64,000 nucleotides of DNA from Arthrobacter sp. zg-Y769 (GTDB lineage: Bacteria > Actinomycetota > Actinomycetes > Actinomycetales > Micrococcaceae): assembly GCF_020907405.1 (NCBI RefSeq), contig NZ_JAJJOE010000003.1, positions 310,001 through 374,000 of the forward strand, read 5' to 3'. Shown piece by piece: positions 52,444 through 62,422 of this stretch (positions within the stretch are counted from its first letter, which is position 1; each line of letters opens with the position of its first letter). The notes below the pieces were generated by a model. That model searched no databases. It worked only from the letters and a program-made list of their open reading frames with translations, and had not been told where the DNA came from. Both the position numbers and the translations under genes were made by a program.

Positions 52444-53013
52444 CTACTCTTCGGTGGCTGCTTCTGCTGCCGGAGCTTCTTCTGCAGCGGCCGGAGCCTC
52501 TTCTGCAGCGGAGTCAGCGGGGGCGCCGCTTTCCTCTTCAAGCTTCATGCGCAGTGCATCAGCCGTGCGGGCGAGCATGGACATCGGTGCCTTGAGGACA
52601 CCGGCGACGCGTGCAAGCTGGAACTCACGGGACTCAAGGGCAGCCAGTGCGGCTACACCGGCGGCATCCAGGGCATTGCCCTCGAAGACACCGGTCTTGA
52701 TGACGAGCTGCGGGTTGGTCTTGGCAAAATCCGTCAGGCTCTTTGCAGCTGCAACTGCGTCACCCTTGATGAAGGCAATTGCAGTAGGTCCGGCAAGCTG
52801 GCCTTCGAACGCGTCGATGCCGGCTTCCTTGGCTGCAATGCCAGTCAGGGTGTTCTTTACGACCGAGTACTTGGTGTCCTGGCCGAGCGAACGACGCAGC
52901 TCCTTGAGCTGTGCAACGGTGAGCCCGCGGTATTCGGTTAGGACAGCAGCGGTCGATTCCTTGAAATCGGTGGTGATTTCCTCGACTGCTGACACCTTTG
53001 TTGGCGTTGCCAT
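52444..53013 (-). CDS. rplJ: 50S ribosomal protein L10 (uL10)
   Basis: Stalk base protein that carries L7/L12 dimers, 189 aa. Typical segments are TEYRGLTVAQLKELRRSLGQ and KNTLTGIAAKEAG. The last 25 residues are an Ala/Glu-rich tail. GGAGGG immediately precedes the ATG at 53011-53013. The frame is open far upstream, across the leader terminator, but not L10-like there. Confidence 0.97.
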   Translation of the reverse strand: MATPTKVSAVEEITTDFKESTAAVLTEYRGLTVAQLKELRRSLGQDTKYSVVKNTLTGIAAKEAGIDAFEGQLAGPTAIAFIKGDAVAAAKSLTDFAKTNPQLVIKTGVFEGNALDAAGVAALAALESREFQLARVAGVLKAPMSMLARTADALRMKLEEESGAPADSAAEEAPAAAEEAPAAEAATEE

Positions 53014-53351
53014 AACCCTCCTTCCGGGGAAATAGTGCCGGTGGATCGGGTCCCGAACATAAAAAACGCCCCGGGCAGATGCACGGGGCTTCACTCTACG
53101 GACGCACGAAGTTCCGGAGTTCAGTTCGTTCACCTGCGCAGGCCGCCCTATCAAGGGACTTTCGGATGTTTCTCCAACCGGGTTCCACGCGTGGAGGGCT
53201 GAAGGTTCAGCCTTACGGTGGGATTGAATGCACATCGACCGACGGTCTTTGGTAGTTCCAGAGTACGGGAGAATCCGGCAGGGAACAAATCCCGGTCCCG
53301 GGGCCTGCATGGCTGGCAGCCGCCCGGCGGATGTCAGCGGGCCGGCGGATG
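53014..53351. other. rplJL leader region
   Basis: A 338-nt gap between rplJ and the acetyltransferase gene. It contains an intrinsic terminator-like element close to rplJ (53061-53089) and, further upstream, a possible promoter on the minus strand: TTGTTC (53283-53288), 17 nt, TACTCT (53260-53265). This is the expected place of an L10 autoregulatory leader. Confidence 0.5.
53061..53089 (-). terminator. attenuator-like terminator in the rplJ leader
   Basis: On the minus strand GCCCCG pairs with CGGGGC (53084-53089 with 53068-53073) and is followed after one base by six T (53061-53066). It lies about 50 nt before the rplJ start, inside the leader and not after a gene, so it probably works as an attenuator. 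Confidence 0.65.
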
Positions 53352-54446
53352 TCAACCGGCGGACAGCTCCCTTTGCCACTCTCCGGAGTAGCCGATGGCC
53401 CGGAACCCCAGCTGCTCGTTAATGGAGAGCATGTAGCGGTTTTCCTCAGCGTTCCAGGTGTAGACCCGGAGCGCTTCGGGAACCACCTCCCGGAGGCGGA
53501 CCAGGTTCGCGGCCTTGAGCAGCATGCCCAGCCGGTTCCCCCGGTGGCCTTCCAGGACCAGGGTGTCGTCCTGGTAAACCACGGCGGGGTTGTTGCGGAA
53601 AACCTCCAGGACGGTGTGGCCGGCGAGTTCACCGGTGGCAACATGCCGGGCGGCGCTGACCAGCACCTCTGCGTCCATATCGCGGGCCAGGCCCTCGGCT
53701 TCCCGCACCCGGGCTTCGTCCCAGGCTTCTTCCGCCAGGTCCAGCCCGCCCATCGGCGCATCGGTGCTCATCTTCTGCCGCAGCTGTGCGTAGGCCTCCA
53801 CGAGATCCTCCGGACAGGCACCGCTCCAGAACTCAAGTTCGTACCCTGCTCCCGCGGCCGCCTCGGCCTGCTGCAGCACAGCTATGCCGGCGGCAGCGCT
53901 TCCCAGCTCAAGCCGGCTGATCCGGTCCACCAGTTCCAGCCGGAAGCCGAGCCCTGCGGCAAATGCGGCAGCGGCGTCCTGCGGGATCCGGCTTTCCGTC
54001 CCGGATTCCGGTTGCACGGATCCGCCGGGCAGCAGGTGCTCTGTCTCCGCCATCAGCATGCGCCGGTTGTGGGACACGGCAAGTTCCTCCGCGGCTGCAT
54101 AAAGCTGCGTCCCCACCCCTTGGCGGCGGGCAGAGGGGGCCACAACCACATTGACGTATCCGGTATGGAGGTTGTCCGTAAGCGGCAGGTTGACCAGGGC
54201 CACACCGACGATCGTTCCGCCGGGCTCCGTGCCGGCACGGGCAGCCAGCATCTCGCGCCGGCGGGTCTCGGTGCTGCGTCGGCCGGCCAGCTGGGCCTGC
54301 GGCGGGCCGTAGAAGTCATCATTGCCCCAGAACTCGCGCAGCTGCGCATTGAGCAGCTCGGCAACGGCGACGAAATCCTCCGCCCCCGGTGCGTCCAGGC
54401 TGTCCGGAACGGCAATCGGCTCAATGGAAACCGGCATCTGTGTCAT
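53352..54446 (-). CDS. two-domain GNAT N-acetyltransferase
   Basis: A 364-aa protein with two GNAT modules. The first shows VNVVVAPSARRQGVGTQLYAAAEE (acetyl-CoA loop R-R-Q-G-V-G). The second, in the C-terminal half, has LEGHRGNRLGMLLKAANL and a late VYTWNAEENRYMLSINEQLGFR. I use the ATG at 54444-54446, 8 nt after AGGA. The two-module build recalls mycothiol synthase, but I see no basis for that specific call. Substrate unknown. Confidence 0.82.
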   Translation of the reverse strand: MTQMPVSIEPIAVPDSLDAPGAEDFVAVAELLNAQLREFWGNDDFYGPPQAQLAGRRSTETRRREMLAARAGTEPGGTIVGVALVNLPLTDNLHTGYVNVVVAPSARRQGVGTQLYAAAEELAVSHNRRMLMAETEHLLPGGSVQPESGTESRIPQDAAAAFAAGLGFRLELVDRISRLELGSAAAGIAVLQQAEAAAGAGYELEFWSGACPEDLVEAYAQLRQKMSTDAPMGGLDLAEEAWDEARVREAEGLARDMDAEVLVSAARHVATGELAGHTVLEVFRNNPAVVYQDDTLVLEGHRGNRLGMLLKAANLVRLREVVPEALRVYTWNAEENRYMLSINEQLGFRAIGYSGEWQRELSAG

Positions 54447-54502
54447 GGCCCACATCCTGCCGTACGCAGTCCCCGGGACCAAAGGCTGAGGCCCGGGAAC
54501 AC

Positions 54503-54538
54503 AAAAGAGCGGCCGCAGCCTGGGGCTGCGACCGCTCT
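54503..54538 (-). terminator. intrinsic terminator of rplKA
   Basis: A 15-bp stem (54506-54520 with 54524-54538), with the single mismatch becoming G-U in minus-strand RNA, followed by TTTT (54503-54506 on the complementary strand). It lies 34 nt after the rplA stop. Confidence 0.85.
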
Positions 54539-54571
54539 ATTCGGGGAGAAATCCCCAGGTTCTACTGCTGA

Positions 54572-55279
54572 CTATGCGTCTGCAAGGACCTTGGTGACGT
54601 TGGGATCAACGCTGATGCTCGGGCCGAACGTGGTGGACACGGTCGCCTTGGAGATGTAGCGGCCCTTGGCTGCGGACGGCTTGAGGCGAAGAACTTCTTC
54701 CAGGGCGGCTGCGTAGTTCTCAGCCAGCTTCTGGGCGTCGAAGGACACCTTGCCAATGATGAAGTGCAGGTTGGAGTGCTTGTCGACGCGGAAGTCGATC
54801 TTGCCGCCCTTGATGTCCGTGACAGCCTTGGCCACGTTCGGGGTAACCGTACCGGTCTTCGGGTTCGGCATGAGGTTACGCGGGCCGAGCACGCGGCCCA
54901 GGCGGCCGACCTTGCCCATCATGTCCGGGGTAGCCACTGCGGCGTCGAAGTCGGTCCAGCCGGCTGCAACCTTTTCGATCATGTCATCGGAACCAACGAA
55001 GTCGGCGCCGGCAGCGATTGCTGCTTCAGCCTTCTCGCCGGTAGCGAAAACGAGGACGCGGGCCGTCTTGCCGGTGCCGTGGGGCAGGTTGACCGTGCCG
55101 CGGACCATCTGGTCAGCCTTACGGGGGTCAACGCCCAGGCGGAAAGCCACCTCAACGGTTGCGTCGAACTTGGAAGGATTGGTGTCCTTCGCCAGCTCTA
55201 CAGCCTCGACCGGTGCGTACAGCTTGTCCGCATCGATCTTGGCTGCAGCTGCTTCATATGCTTTGCTGCGCTTTGCCAT
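54572..55279 (-). CDS. rplA: 50S ribosomal protein L1 (uL1)
   Basis: Stalk protein at the E site, often the autoregulator of its own operon, 235 aa. Conserved segments are [24 protein letters not shown] and the terminal [19 protein letters not shown] lies 9 nt before the ATG. Follows rplK after 113 nt. Confidence 0.98.
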   Translation of the reverse strand: MAKRSKAYEAAAAKIDADKLYAPVEAVELAKDTNPSKFDATVEVAFRLGVDPRKADQMVRGTVNLPHGTGKTARVLVFATGEKAEAAIAAGADFVGSDDMIEKVAAGWTDFDAAVATPDMMGKVGRLGRVLGPRNLMPNPKTGTVTPNVAKAVTDIKGGKIDFRVDKHSNLHFIIGKVSFDAQKLAENYAAALEEVLRLKPSAAKGRYISKATVSTTFGPSISVDPNVTKVLADA

Positions 55280-55392
55280 CTGCTTTTTCTCCTTGTGCAG
55301 TTGTGGTCTGTCGGACCGCGCCCGGCCCTGCCACGCGCCGTCGCCCGTTAGGGGCGGCGGCAGTTATTTGAAAGTGAAACCAGTACGGGGAC

Positions 55393-55824
55393 TTAGCCCT
55401 GTACCGTGATGCCCATCGAACGGGCGGTGCCGGCGATGATCTTGGCAGCTGCCTGGACATCGTTGGCGTTGAGGTCTTCCATCTTCATGGTGGCGATCTC
55501 TTCGACCTGTGCCTGGGTCAGGTTGGCAACCTTGGTGGTGTGCGGGGTTGCGGAACCCTTGGCGACACCGGCAGCCTTCTTGATCAGCTGTGCAGCCGGA
55601 GGGGTCTTCGTGATGAAGGTGAAGGAACGGTCTTCGTAGACGGTGATTTCCACCGGGATAACGTTGCCGCGCTGGGATTCCGTTGCAGCGTTGTACTGCT
55701 TGCAGAATTCCATGATGTTGACACCGTGCTGGCCAAGTGCCGGACCGATCGGAGGAGCCGGGTTGGCGGCACCTGCGTTGATCTGCAGCTTGATGAGGCC
55801 GGTGACCTTTTTCTTGGGGGCCAT
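55393..55824 (-). CDS. rplK: 50S ribosomal protein L11 (uL11)
   Basis: GTPase-centre protein, 143 aa, with the Pro-rich N-terminal [27 protein letters not shown] and the C-terminal rRNA-binding GTARSMGI segment. Follows nusG after 129 nt and precedes rplA. Confidence 0.98.
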   Translation of the reverse strand: MAPKKKVTGLIKLQINAGAANPAPPIGPALGQHGVNIMEFCKQYNAATESQRGNVIPVEITVYEDRSFTFITKTPPAAQLIKKAAGVAKGSATPHTTKVANLTQAQVEEIATMKMEDLNANDVQAAAKIIAGTARSMGITVQG

Positions 55825-55953
55825 GAAAGGGTCCTTCTCTAAATTATGTTCCCGAAGGACAGGAGCGTCCGTCCGGGGTGTTGGCCGCCATGGCTTGGTG
55901 GCCGGACGCTGCCTGCAGGTTAAAGCGGACCTGCGGGCAGCGAAATCTGAAAG

Positions 55954-56727
55954 CTACTGGAGCTTGGTGACCTGGCCGAAGCCAAGGGTCACAGGCGTCT
56001 CGCGCTCGAAGATGGTCACGAGGACCACCAGCTGCTGGGACTCGGGCTTGATCTCCGAGATGGTGGCCTGGAGCGTTTCGAACGGGCCTTCGTTGACCGT
56101 TACGGGCTCGCCGACCTCGAAGTCCACGGCAATGTTGGAGGACTGCTGCTGTGCAGGCTTACCGGCCTCGGTCTTCGGCGAAACGATCGTGTGCTCGAGC
56201 ATCGAGTACACCTCGGAAAGGCTCAGCGGAGTCGGGTTGTGTGCATTGCCCACGAAGCCGGTGACGCCGGGGGTGTGCCGGACAACGCCCCAGGACTCGT
56301 CGGTGAGGTTCATGCGAACCAGGACATAGCCGGGGATGCGGACGCGGTTGACGATCTTCCGCGTGGTGTTCTTGATCTCGACGACTTCCTCCATCGGGAC
56401 CTGGATTTCGAAGATGTCCTCTTCCATGTCCAGGGTCTGGATGCGGGTCTCAAGGTTGGACTTCACGCGGTTTTCGTAGCCGGCGTAGGAGTGGATGACG
56501 TACCAGTCACCCTCCTGGCGGCGCAGCTTTGCCTTGAAGGCAACAGCCGGATCTTCCTCGGGCTCAGCGTCTTCTGCGGAATCGGCAGCCTCTTCGGCTG
56601 CGTTTTCTTCGTCGGCCGAAGCATCAACAGCAGCGGGCGCCTCGTCGACGTCGGCTGCGGTCATCTGATCCTCGGTATCCAGATCAGCGTTGTCATTGAT
56701 CTGTGATTCGAGTTCTTGCTCGGACAC
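55954..56727 (-). CDS. nusG: transcription termination/antitermination protein NusG with acidic N-terminus
   Basis: Binds RNA polymerase and links it to Rho or the ribosome; 257 aa. The first 75 or so residues are an acidic, Ala/Asp/Glu-rich extension. The NGN domain starts at [19 protein letters not shown] and includes IPGYVLVRM and [10 protein letters not shown]. The KOW domain follows at [16 protein letters not shown]. Start is GTG at 56725-56727 with AGGA 6 nt upstream. Sits after secE. Confidence 0.97.
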   Translation of the reverse strand: MSEQELESQINDNADLDTEDQMTAADVDEAPAAVDASADEENAAEEAADSAEDAEPEEDPAVAFKAKLRRQEGDWYVIHSYAGYENRVKSNLETRIQTLDMEEDIFEIQVPMEEVVEIKNTTRKIVNRVRIPGYVLVRMNLTDESWGVVRHTPGVTGFVGNAHNPTPLSLSEVYSMLEHTIVSPKTEAGKPAQQQSSNIAVDFEVGEPVTVNEGPFETLQATISEIKPESQQLVVLVTIFERETPVTLGFGQVTKLQ

Positions 56728-56822
56728 GTAGATTCCTGCTTTCTTCTTCAGAGCACTATCGGGTTTGTCACTAGCTCATGGTCTCCGGTTCCGTGCCCGG
56801 GGGCGGAACCTTAAGTCTCTGG

Positions 56823-57104
56823 CTAGCTTTCGCCGCCGCCCGAGCCGAAGATCCACAGTGCGCCCCTGCCGAAGGCAAAGTCGAGAGCCGTAACGATAAG
56901 CATCATCACCATCACGAACGCGAGGACAACGAGCGTGTACCTCAGCAGTTCCTTGCGGGTGGGGGTGACCACCTTTTTCAGCTCGGCAATCACCTGGCGA
57001 AGGAAGAGAGCAATACCGGCGAAGAACCCGCGCTTCCTGGGCCCGCTGGAGGGGTGTCCCTTGGAGCTGCTGGCAGCTGTCTCGGTCACCTTCGCCTCAC
57101 TCAT
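56823..57104 (-). CDS. secE: preprotein translocase subunit SecE
   Basis: Single-pass stabilising subunit of SecYEG, 93 aa. The conserved SecE core FLRQVIAELKKVVTPTRKELLRYT is followed by one transmembrane helix (LVVLAFVMVMMLIVTALDF). The ATG at 57102-57104 begins MSEAKVTETAAS; its ribosome binding site is weak. Located between tRNA-Trp and nusG, as usual. Confidence 0.95.
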   Translation of the reverse strand: MSEAKVTETAASSSKGHPSSGPRKRGFFAGIALFLRQVIAELKKVVTPTRKELLRYTLVVLAFVMVMMLIVTALDFAFGRGALWIFGSGGGES

Positions 57105-57188
57105 CTGTGTCGGTTCACAATCACAGCAAGCGCTGGGACTGCTCATTCCATGAAGGACTGCTGAGCTGCCGGAAATGACAGTTCTGCG

Positions 57189-57261
57189 CAGGGCAGACAG
57201 GACTCGAACCTGCAACCTGCGGTTTTGGAGACCGCTGCGCTACCAATTGCGCCACTACCCT
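57189..57261 (-). tRNA. tRNA-Trp (anticodon CCA)
   Basis: A 73-nt tRNA reading 5' AGGGTAG with a complete cloverleaf: D arm GCGCAATTGGTAGCGC, anticodon arm GCGGT-CTCCAAA-ACCGC with CCA at 57226-57228 on the complementary strand, and T arm with GGTTCGAGTCC. The 7-bp acceptor pairs with CTGCCCT, including one T-G pair. The discriminator is G and the CCA end is not encoded. It lies immediately upstream of secE, a common arrangement. Confidence 0.97.
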
Positions 57262-57544
57262 ATGGAGGAAAACTCACCCTACCGCCACCATTGTAGCCGC
57301 AACGAACCGGAGATTATTTCGCAAATCATTCCGACCGAAAGGCACAAAGCAGCGTGGTGTGCTCAACCACCGAAGAACCAGTCTACGCAAATTTTCCCCT
57401 CCCGTCGAACCGGCACCCCGCCACGGAGTGCCCTGCTGACCTGCGGCGGAGTTTCCGAGCGCCTAAACTGGGGGAACGCCGCCGTCGTCCGGCAGGACCG
57501 ACGCGGCAAATGTAAGCCGCCGCCACACACCAGACGGGAATCCC

Positions 57545-58765
57545 ATGTCTTCCACCGGCCGTATTTCAGAGCGCATCGCATCCATTGCCGAGTCCGCAAC
57601 CCTCGCAGTGGATGCCAAGGCCAAGGCGCTAAAGGCCGCCGGGCGCCCCGTGATCGGTTTCGGCGCGGGGGAACCGGATTTCCCCACCCCGGACTACATT
57701 GTCGACGCCGCCGTGGACGCCGCCCGCCAGCCGCGCTTCCACCGCTACTCCCCCGCAGGCGGGCTGCCTGAGCTGAAGAAGGCCATTGCGGCCAAGACCC
57801 TGCGCGATTCCGGCTACGCCGTTGACCCCGCCCAGGTCCTGGTGACCAACGGCGGCAAGCAGGCCGTCTACGAATCCTTCGCGACGCTGCTGAACCCGGG
57901 CGACGAAGTACTTGTTCCCACCCCGTACTGGACCACCTACCCGGAGGCCATCCGGCTGGCTGGCGGTGTTCCGGTGGAGGTCTTCGCCGGACCGGAGCGG
58001 GGTTACCTGGTCAGCGTCGAGCAGCTCGAAGCCGCCCGCACCGAAGCCACCAAGGTGCTGCTCTTCGTTTCCCCGTCCAACCCCACCGGTGCCGTGTACC
58101 CCGCGGAGCAGGTCGCCGAAATCGGACGCTGGGCGGCGGAAAACGGGCTGTGGGTGGTCACGGATGAGATTTACGAGCACCTGACGTACGACGGCGTGCC
58201 CTTCACCTCCATCGCCACGGCCGCGCCGGAGCTTGGGGACAAGGTGGTTGTGCTCAACGGCGTTGCGAAGACCTACGCCATGACCGGCTGGCGGGTCGGC
58301 TGGATGATCGCCGCGGCGGACGTCATCAAGGCCGCCACCAACCTGCAGTCCCACCTGTCATCCAACGTTTCCAACGTGTCGCAGATGGCGGCCCTGGCAG
58401 CTGTGTCGGGCCCGCTGACGGCCGTGGATGAAATGAAGCAGGCCTTCGACCGGCGGCGCCGCGCGATGGTTTCGGCCCTGAACTCGATCGACGGCGTCGA
58501 ATGCCCCATGCCCGAAGGCGCGTTCTATGCCTACGCGGATGTCCGCGGACTGCTCGGACGCGAGTTCCCCGGCAAGGACGGCCCGGTCCGGCCGCAGACC
58601 TCGGCCGAGCTGGCGGCACTGATCCTCGACACCGTTGAGGTTGCAGTGGTTCCGGGTGAAGCGTTTGGCCCCTCGGGCTACCTCCGCCTCTCCTACGCCC
58701 TGGGCGACGACGACCTCGCCACCGGCATGGAGCGGCTGCAGGACTTCCTCGGCAAGGGCCGGTAA
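57545..58765 (+). CDS. pyridoxal-phosphate aminotransferase, aspartate aminotransferase type
   Basis: A 406-aa class I aminotransferase. The PLP Lys is in [44 protein letters not shown] and the late Arg in GYLRLSYAL are family motifs of the Ib aspartate aminotransferases. GGGAA precedes the ATG. The gene ends 3 nt from the convergent response-regulator gene, with no terminator between them. Confidence 0.93.
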   Translation: MSSTGRISERIASIAESATLAVDAKAKALKAAGRPVIGFGAGEPDFPTPDYIVDAAVDAARQPRFHRYSPAGGLPELKKAIAAKTLRDSGYAVDPAQVLVTNGGKQAVYESFATLLNPGDEVLVPTPYWTTYPEAIRLAGGVPVEVFAGPERGYLVSVEQLEAARTEATKVLLFVSPSNPTGAVYPAEQVAEIGRWAAENGLWVVTDEIYEHLTYDGVPFTSIATAAPELGDKVVVLNGVAKTYAMTGWRVGWMIAAADVIKAATNLQSHLSSNVSNVSQMAALAAVSGPLTAVDEMKQAFDRRRRAMVSALNSIDGVECPMPEGAFYAYADVRGLLGREFPGKDGPVRPQTSAELAALILDTVEVAVVPGEAFGPSGYLRLSYALGDDDLATGMERLQDFLGKGR

Positions 58766-58768
58766 GGA

Positions 58769-59431
58769 CTAAAGCAGCCGGCGGTCCGCGGCCCAGCGGG
58801 TGAGCTCGTGGCGCGAGGAAAGCTGGAGCTTGCGCAGCACCGAGGAGACGTGGGTTTCCACGGTCTTCACGGAAATGAACAGCTCACGGGCCACCTCCTT
58901 GTAGCTGTAGCCGCGGGCAATCAGCCGCATGACTTCCAGTTCGCGGGCCGACAGGCGGTCCAGTTCGTCATCCACCGCGGCCACGCTTGCCGTGCCGAAG
59001 GCGTCCAGCACGAAACCGGCCAGGCGCGGAGAGAACACCGCGTCGCCGCCTGCCACCCGGAGGACGGCGTCGGAAATCTCCGGGCCGGAAATGGTCTTGG
59101 TGACATAGCCGCGGGCACCGGCACGGATTACGGTGACCACGTCTTCCGCGGCATCGGAGACGCTCAGCGCCAGGAACCGGGTCACCCCGAGCAGCCCGGC
59201 ACACCCCGCCAGCACTTCCGCGCCGCCGCCGCCGTTGCCGCCGGGAAGGTGGACGTCAAGGAGGACGACGGCGGGCCGCCGGGCGGTGATCACGGCAACC
59301 GCAGTTTCAACACTGTCGGCTTCCGCCACCACATTGATCCGGGCATCGAGGTCAGCGCGGAGGCCGGAACGGAAGATGGCGTGGTCGTCAACCACCACGA
59401 CGTCGACCGGCGGGGAGGGGTGGATCGTCAT
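58769..59431 (-). CDS. LuxR/NarL-family response regulator
   Basis: A 220-aa two-component regulator. The receiver has VVDDHAIFRSGL and the phospho-acceptor Asp59 in VVLLDVHLP. The C-terminal helix-turn-helix reads LSARELEVMRLIARGYSYKEVARELF and VKTVETHVSSVLRKLQL. Its ATG overlaps the stop of the kinase gene by one nt, so the two are a cognate pair. Confidence 0.94.
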   Translation of the reverse strand: MTIHPSPPVDVVVVDDHAIFRSGLRADLDARINVVAEADSVETAVAVITARRPAVVLLDVHLPGGNGGGGAEVLAGCAGLLGVTRFLALSVSDAAEDVVTVIRAGARGYVTKTISGPEISDAVLRVAGGDAVFSPRLAGFVLDAFGTASVAAVDDELDRLSARELEVMRLIARGYSYKEVARELFISVKTVETHVSSVLRKLQLSSRHELTRWAADRRLL

Positions 59432-60777
59432 TAAGGTTGTGCTCCGTTGCTCGATACGTGGCTCTGATGGTTCTTCTTTGCTGCCCTGCCGTCTGCCGTG
59501 CTGCCTGCCGCACCGCCCGGCTCGGAGGACCCGTTTTCCGGCCCCTTCGGCAGCGGCAGCACCAGCTGCACCTCGGTGCCGTCCGCCGTGCTGCGGATGG
59601 CGGCGCTGCCTCCCGCGCGCTGCATCCGTCCGATGATGGAGCCCCGCACACCAATCCGGTCCGGCGGCACCGTGTCCAGATCGAAGCCTGACCCGCGGTC
59701 CCGCACAAACACTTCAAGCTGCTCGGGCCTGCATTCAACATAAACGGAAACGGTGCCGCCGGCATGCTGGGCGGCATTGAGCACGGCCGCCCGCGTGGCG
59801 GAGGCAAGGGCTTCGGTCCGTTCATCCAGCTCTGCGTCCGAGACGGCCACCAGCTCAATCGGGTGTCCGTAGGCGTCTTCGATTTCGGCGGCGATCCGGC
59901 GCAGGCACTCCACGAGGTGGTCTTCGGCCCGGGCATGGTCGGTGTACAACCACTGCCGCAGTTCCCTCTCCTGGGCCCGGGCGAGCCGGACCACATCCTG
60001 CTCGGAGCCGGCGCGTTTCTGGATCAGGGCCAGGGTCTGCAGGACCGAGTCATGCAGATGTGCCGCAATTTCAGCCCGTTCCGTCTGCCGGATCCGTCCG
60101 GACCGCTCGGCTTCCAGGTCCCGCCAGTGCTTTACCGCCCACGGTGTGAAGACCAGTGCCACCCCGGCCAGCACCGCGGCGGAGGCCAGCAGCCCCGATA
60201 TCAGGAGATCCCAGCTCACCGCCCCCGAGATCACCGCCAGCACCCCGGACACCACCAGCACCAGGCCGGCCGCGAGGCGGATCAGGCCGGAGGTGCGGTC
60301 CGCTCCGGCACTGTTCATCAGCCCGGCCCGACGGCTCTCGTCGAGCTGGGTCCAGGCCAGGACCGCACCACCCGCAATCGCGGCGACCGGGACAATCAGG
60401 CCCCAGTTCAGGTCGGCTCCCAGACGCTGGGCAATAAAGGCCGCAGCCACCAGCAGCAGGGCAAGGCCCACCGCTACCTCCCGCCGCCCTGCCTTTCGCG
60501 GCCCCGGACGGGGGGCTGTGCCTTCGCGGAGCTGCCTGGCGTAGTTCTCGGCAATACTGCGCGGGCTGGCCTGGACCTGCTCCTTCTTCTCCTGCTCCTC
60601 CTGGGTCGGAACCATGATCCACAGCCACGCGTAGAGGATGAAGCCGCTGCCGGCGCCCAGCACCAGCACGGCCATGATGATCCGGGTCAGCTTCACCGGC
60701 CAGCCCAGATGTGCTGCCAGTCCGGCGCATACGCCGGCGATAATCCGGTCACGGGGGCGAACCAAGGGTTCTCTCAT
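59431..60777 (-). CDS. PspC-domain sensor histidine kinase
   Basis: A 448-aa membrane kinase. The N-terminal PspC domain (RDRIIAGVCAGLAAHLGWPV and a helix to about residue 57) is followed by a linker. Several membrane helices follow (about 100-210), then a HisKA_3 dimerisation segment with His242 in AHLHDSVLQTL. An ATPase domain completes it (TRAAVLNAAQHAGG, DRGSGFDLD). The ATG at 60775-60777 is used; a TTG four codons earlier is possible. It senses an unknown envelope signal. Confidence 0.92.
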   Translation of the reverse strand: MREPLVRPRDRIIAGVCAGLAAHLGWPVKLTRIIMAVLVLGAGSGFILYAWLWIMVPTQEEQEKKEQVQASPRSIAENYARQLREGTAPRPGPRKAGRREVAVGLALLLVAAAFIAQRLGADLNWGLIVPVAAIAGGAVLAWTQLDESRRAGLMNSAGADRTSGLIRLAAGLVLVVSGVLAVISGAVSWDLLISGLLASAAVLAGVALVFTPWAVKHWRDLEAERSGRIRQTERAEIAAHLHDSVLQTLALIQKRAGSEQDVVRLARAQERELRQWLYTDHARAEDHLVECLRRIAAEIEDAYGHPIELVAVSDAELDERTEALASATRAAVLNAAQHAGGTVSVYVECRPEQLEVFVRDRGSGFDLDTVPPDRIGVRGSIIGRMQRAGGSAAIRSTADGTEVQLVLPLPKGPENGSSEPGGAAGSTADGRAAKKNHQSHVSSNGAQP

Positions 60778-60911
60778 GGACCTATCCAAGCACGCGGGAG
60801 GTGCCGGGGACCGGCCCCGGGGGCAGGAATTCCATTCTTCAGGGGCAGGTTCAGGGCCGGCTCAGGGTAGTCCCTGATGCGGTACGGCTGCGGCGGGAGA
60901 AGACTGGAACC

Positions 60912-62420
60912 ATGAATCCTTCCCCATCACCTGATCCCGGGGCCCAAGACCCCGCATCGCAATCTGCTTCGGCTTCTGCCGAACAGAACGCCCTCCCGGC
61001 AGGCAGCCATTCGGCCGATGCCGGTTCGGACGGCACCGGTCCTGCAGGCACCGGCGCATCCGGCGGATTCCACAGCGGTTTCTTCAACTGGATCCGGTCG
61101 CTTGGCATCACGCGCGGCGGGGACCGTTGGTTCGGCGGCGTCGCCACGGGGATCGCCGCGCGGACCGGATTCGACCCTGTCCTTGTGCGCGGACTGTTTG
61201 TTGTCCTGGGCGTCTTCGGGATCGGTCTACTGGTTTACGGCATCGCCTGGGCGCTGCTCCCGGAACCGGACGGCCGGATCCACCTGGAAGAAGCGGGGCG
61301 CGGAACCTGGACATCGGGCATGACCGGGGCACTCATCTTCACGGTACTGGGCATAGGCGGACCCGGTGCCTCTTTCCTGGGCGACGACGGCTGGTTCGGT
61401 GCCGTCGTCTGGACCCTGTTCTGGATCGGGTCGGGCGTAGCGGCCATTTACTGGTTTTCCACGACGAAGGGCCGGCCGCACCTTCCCGGCCACCGAACCG
61501 GTTCGGACACCGGCCCGGGACCCGCAGGAGCCGCTGACACTCCGAGCAGCGCTCCGGACACGGCCTCCGGCACCCGTCCCGGCAAGCCCGTAACGCTTGC
61601 CAAACCCGGCATGCCCGCTGCAGGTACCGGCTTTGGTCCTGCCGGGTCTGAAGCTGCCGGCGTCACTGTCCCTGGAAGTGGCGCTGTCCCTTCCGGCGCT
61701 GTCCCTTCCGGCCCGGTGCCGTGCCCGCCGGCCGGCCCGAAGGACGCGCAATGCACAACTGAGGCAAAGCGCGCCCGCGCTCCGGGAGCCCCGGGTTCCT
61801 ACACGGCGGCCCTGTTCGGAGCCGCCCTGCTGGCCGGGGGCGCACTCCTTGCCCTGGACTACGTCCACGTCCTTTCGCTGGGCTCAGCGGTTTCAGTGGC
61901 GCTGGCAGCGGCCGCTGCCGTCCTGGGCATCGGCATCGTGATCCTGGGCGTGGTCGGCAGGCATTCCAGCGGGATCGGCACGGCGGCAGTGGCAGTGCTC
62001 GTCGCCTCCCTCCTGGCCCAGGGCAGCATGGTCAACGCCAACCTGTTGGTGGCCAGCGATATGGACTGGGTGCCGCAGGACGCTGCCCAGGCCAGCGGGG
62101 GCTACACCCTGATCGCCGCCAACGGGACAGTCGACCTGCGCGGGACCGAGAGTACGGGGAACTTCGAAATCCCCGCCAGCGTCGCCGCAGGGAACCTGGA
62201 CATCCTCGTTCCCGACGATTCGCCGGTAACCATCAGGTACGGCATGGCTGCGGGAAACGTTGAGGTAAACGACGGGTCGGACCGGCACGAATACAGCGGC
62301 TTGTGGCAGCCGTCCGACGAGCGCACCCTCAACGACGACGCCGACGGAGACCGGATCACCATTGACGTCCGCGGACTCGCGGGCAACGTACTCGTCACTA
62401 CTGAAGAAAGCGACCTCTAG
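60912..62420 (+). CDS. PspC-domain membrane protein with LiaF-like C-terminal domain
   Basis: A 502-aa protein divergent from the kinase gene. An N-terminal Pro/Ser/Ala-rich region leads to a PspC domain (GGDRWFGGVATGIAARTGFDP, then WALLPEPDGRIHLEE). A second membrane helix pair and a Pro/Gly-rich linker follow, then helices near ALFGAALLAGGALLALDY. The C-terminal beta-rich segment (LIAANGTVDLRGTESTGNFEI, GNLDILVPDD, GNVEVNDGSD) resembles the toastrack/DUF4097-type domain of LiaF proteins. Start ATG 60912; an open extension upstream was rejected. Probably a modulator of the adjacent kinase. Confidence 0.85.
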   Translation: MNPSPSPDPGAQDPASQSASASAEQNALPAGSHSADAGSDGTGPAGTGASGGFHSGFFNWIRSLGITRGGDRWFGGVATGIAARTGFDPVLVRGLFVVLGVFGIGLLVYGIAWALLPEPDGRIHLEEAGRGTWTSGMTGALIFTVLGIGGPGASFLGDDGWFGAVVWTLFWIGSGVAAIYWFSTTKGRPHLPGHRTGSDTGPGPAGAADTPSSAPDTASGTRPGKPVTLAKPGMPAAGTGFGPAGSEAAGVTVPGSGAVPSGAVPSGPVPCPPAGPKDAQCTTEAKRARAPGAPGSYTAALFGAALLAGGALLALDYVHVLSLGSAVSVALAAAAAVLGIGIVILGVVGRHSSGIGTAAVAVLVASLLAQGSMVNANLLVASDMDWVPQDAAQASGGYTLIAANGTVDLRGTESTGNFEIPASVAAGNLDILVPDDSPVTIRYGMAAGNVEVNDGSDRHEYSGLWQPSDERTLNDDADGDRITIDVRGLAGNVLVTTEESDL

Positions 62421-62422
62421 CC

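Noticed and set aside
53014-53379. N-terminal extension of L10 in the same frame
   Set aside because: It would be translated through a terminator hairpin and T-run; canonical ATG has GGAGGG directly upstream.
53352-54446. Two-domain acetyltransferase as mycothiol synthase MshD
   Set aside because: Only the double-GNAT layout agrees; I could not identify MshD-specific residues, so only the family is given.
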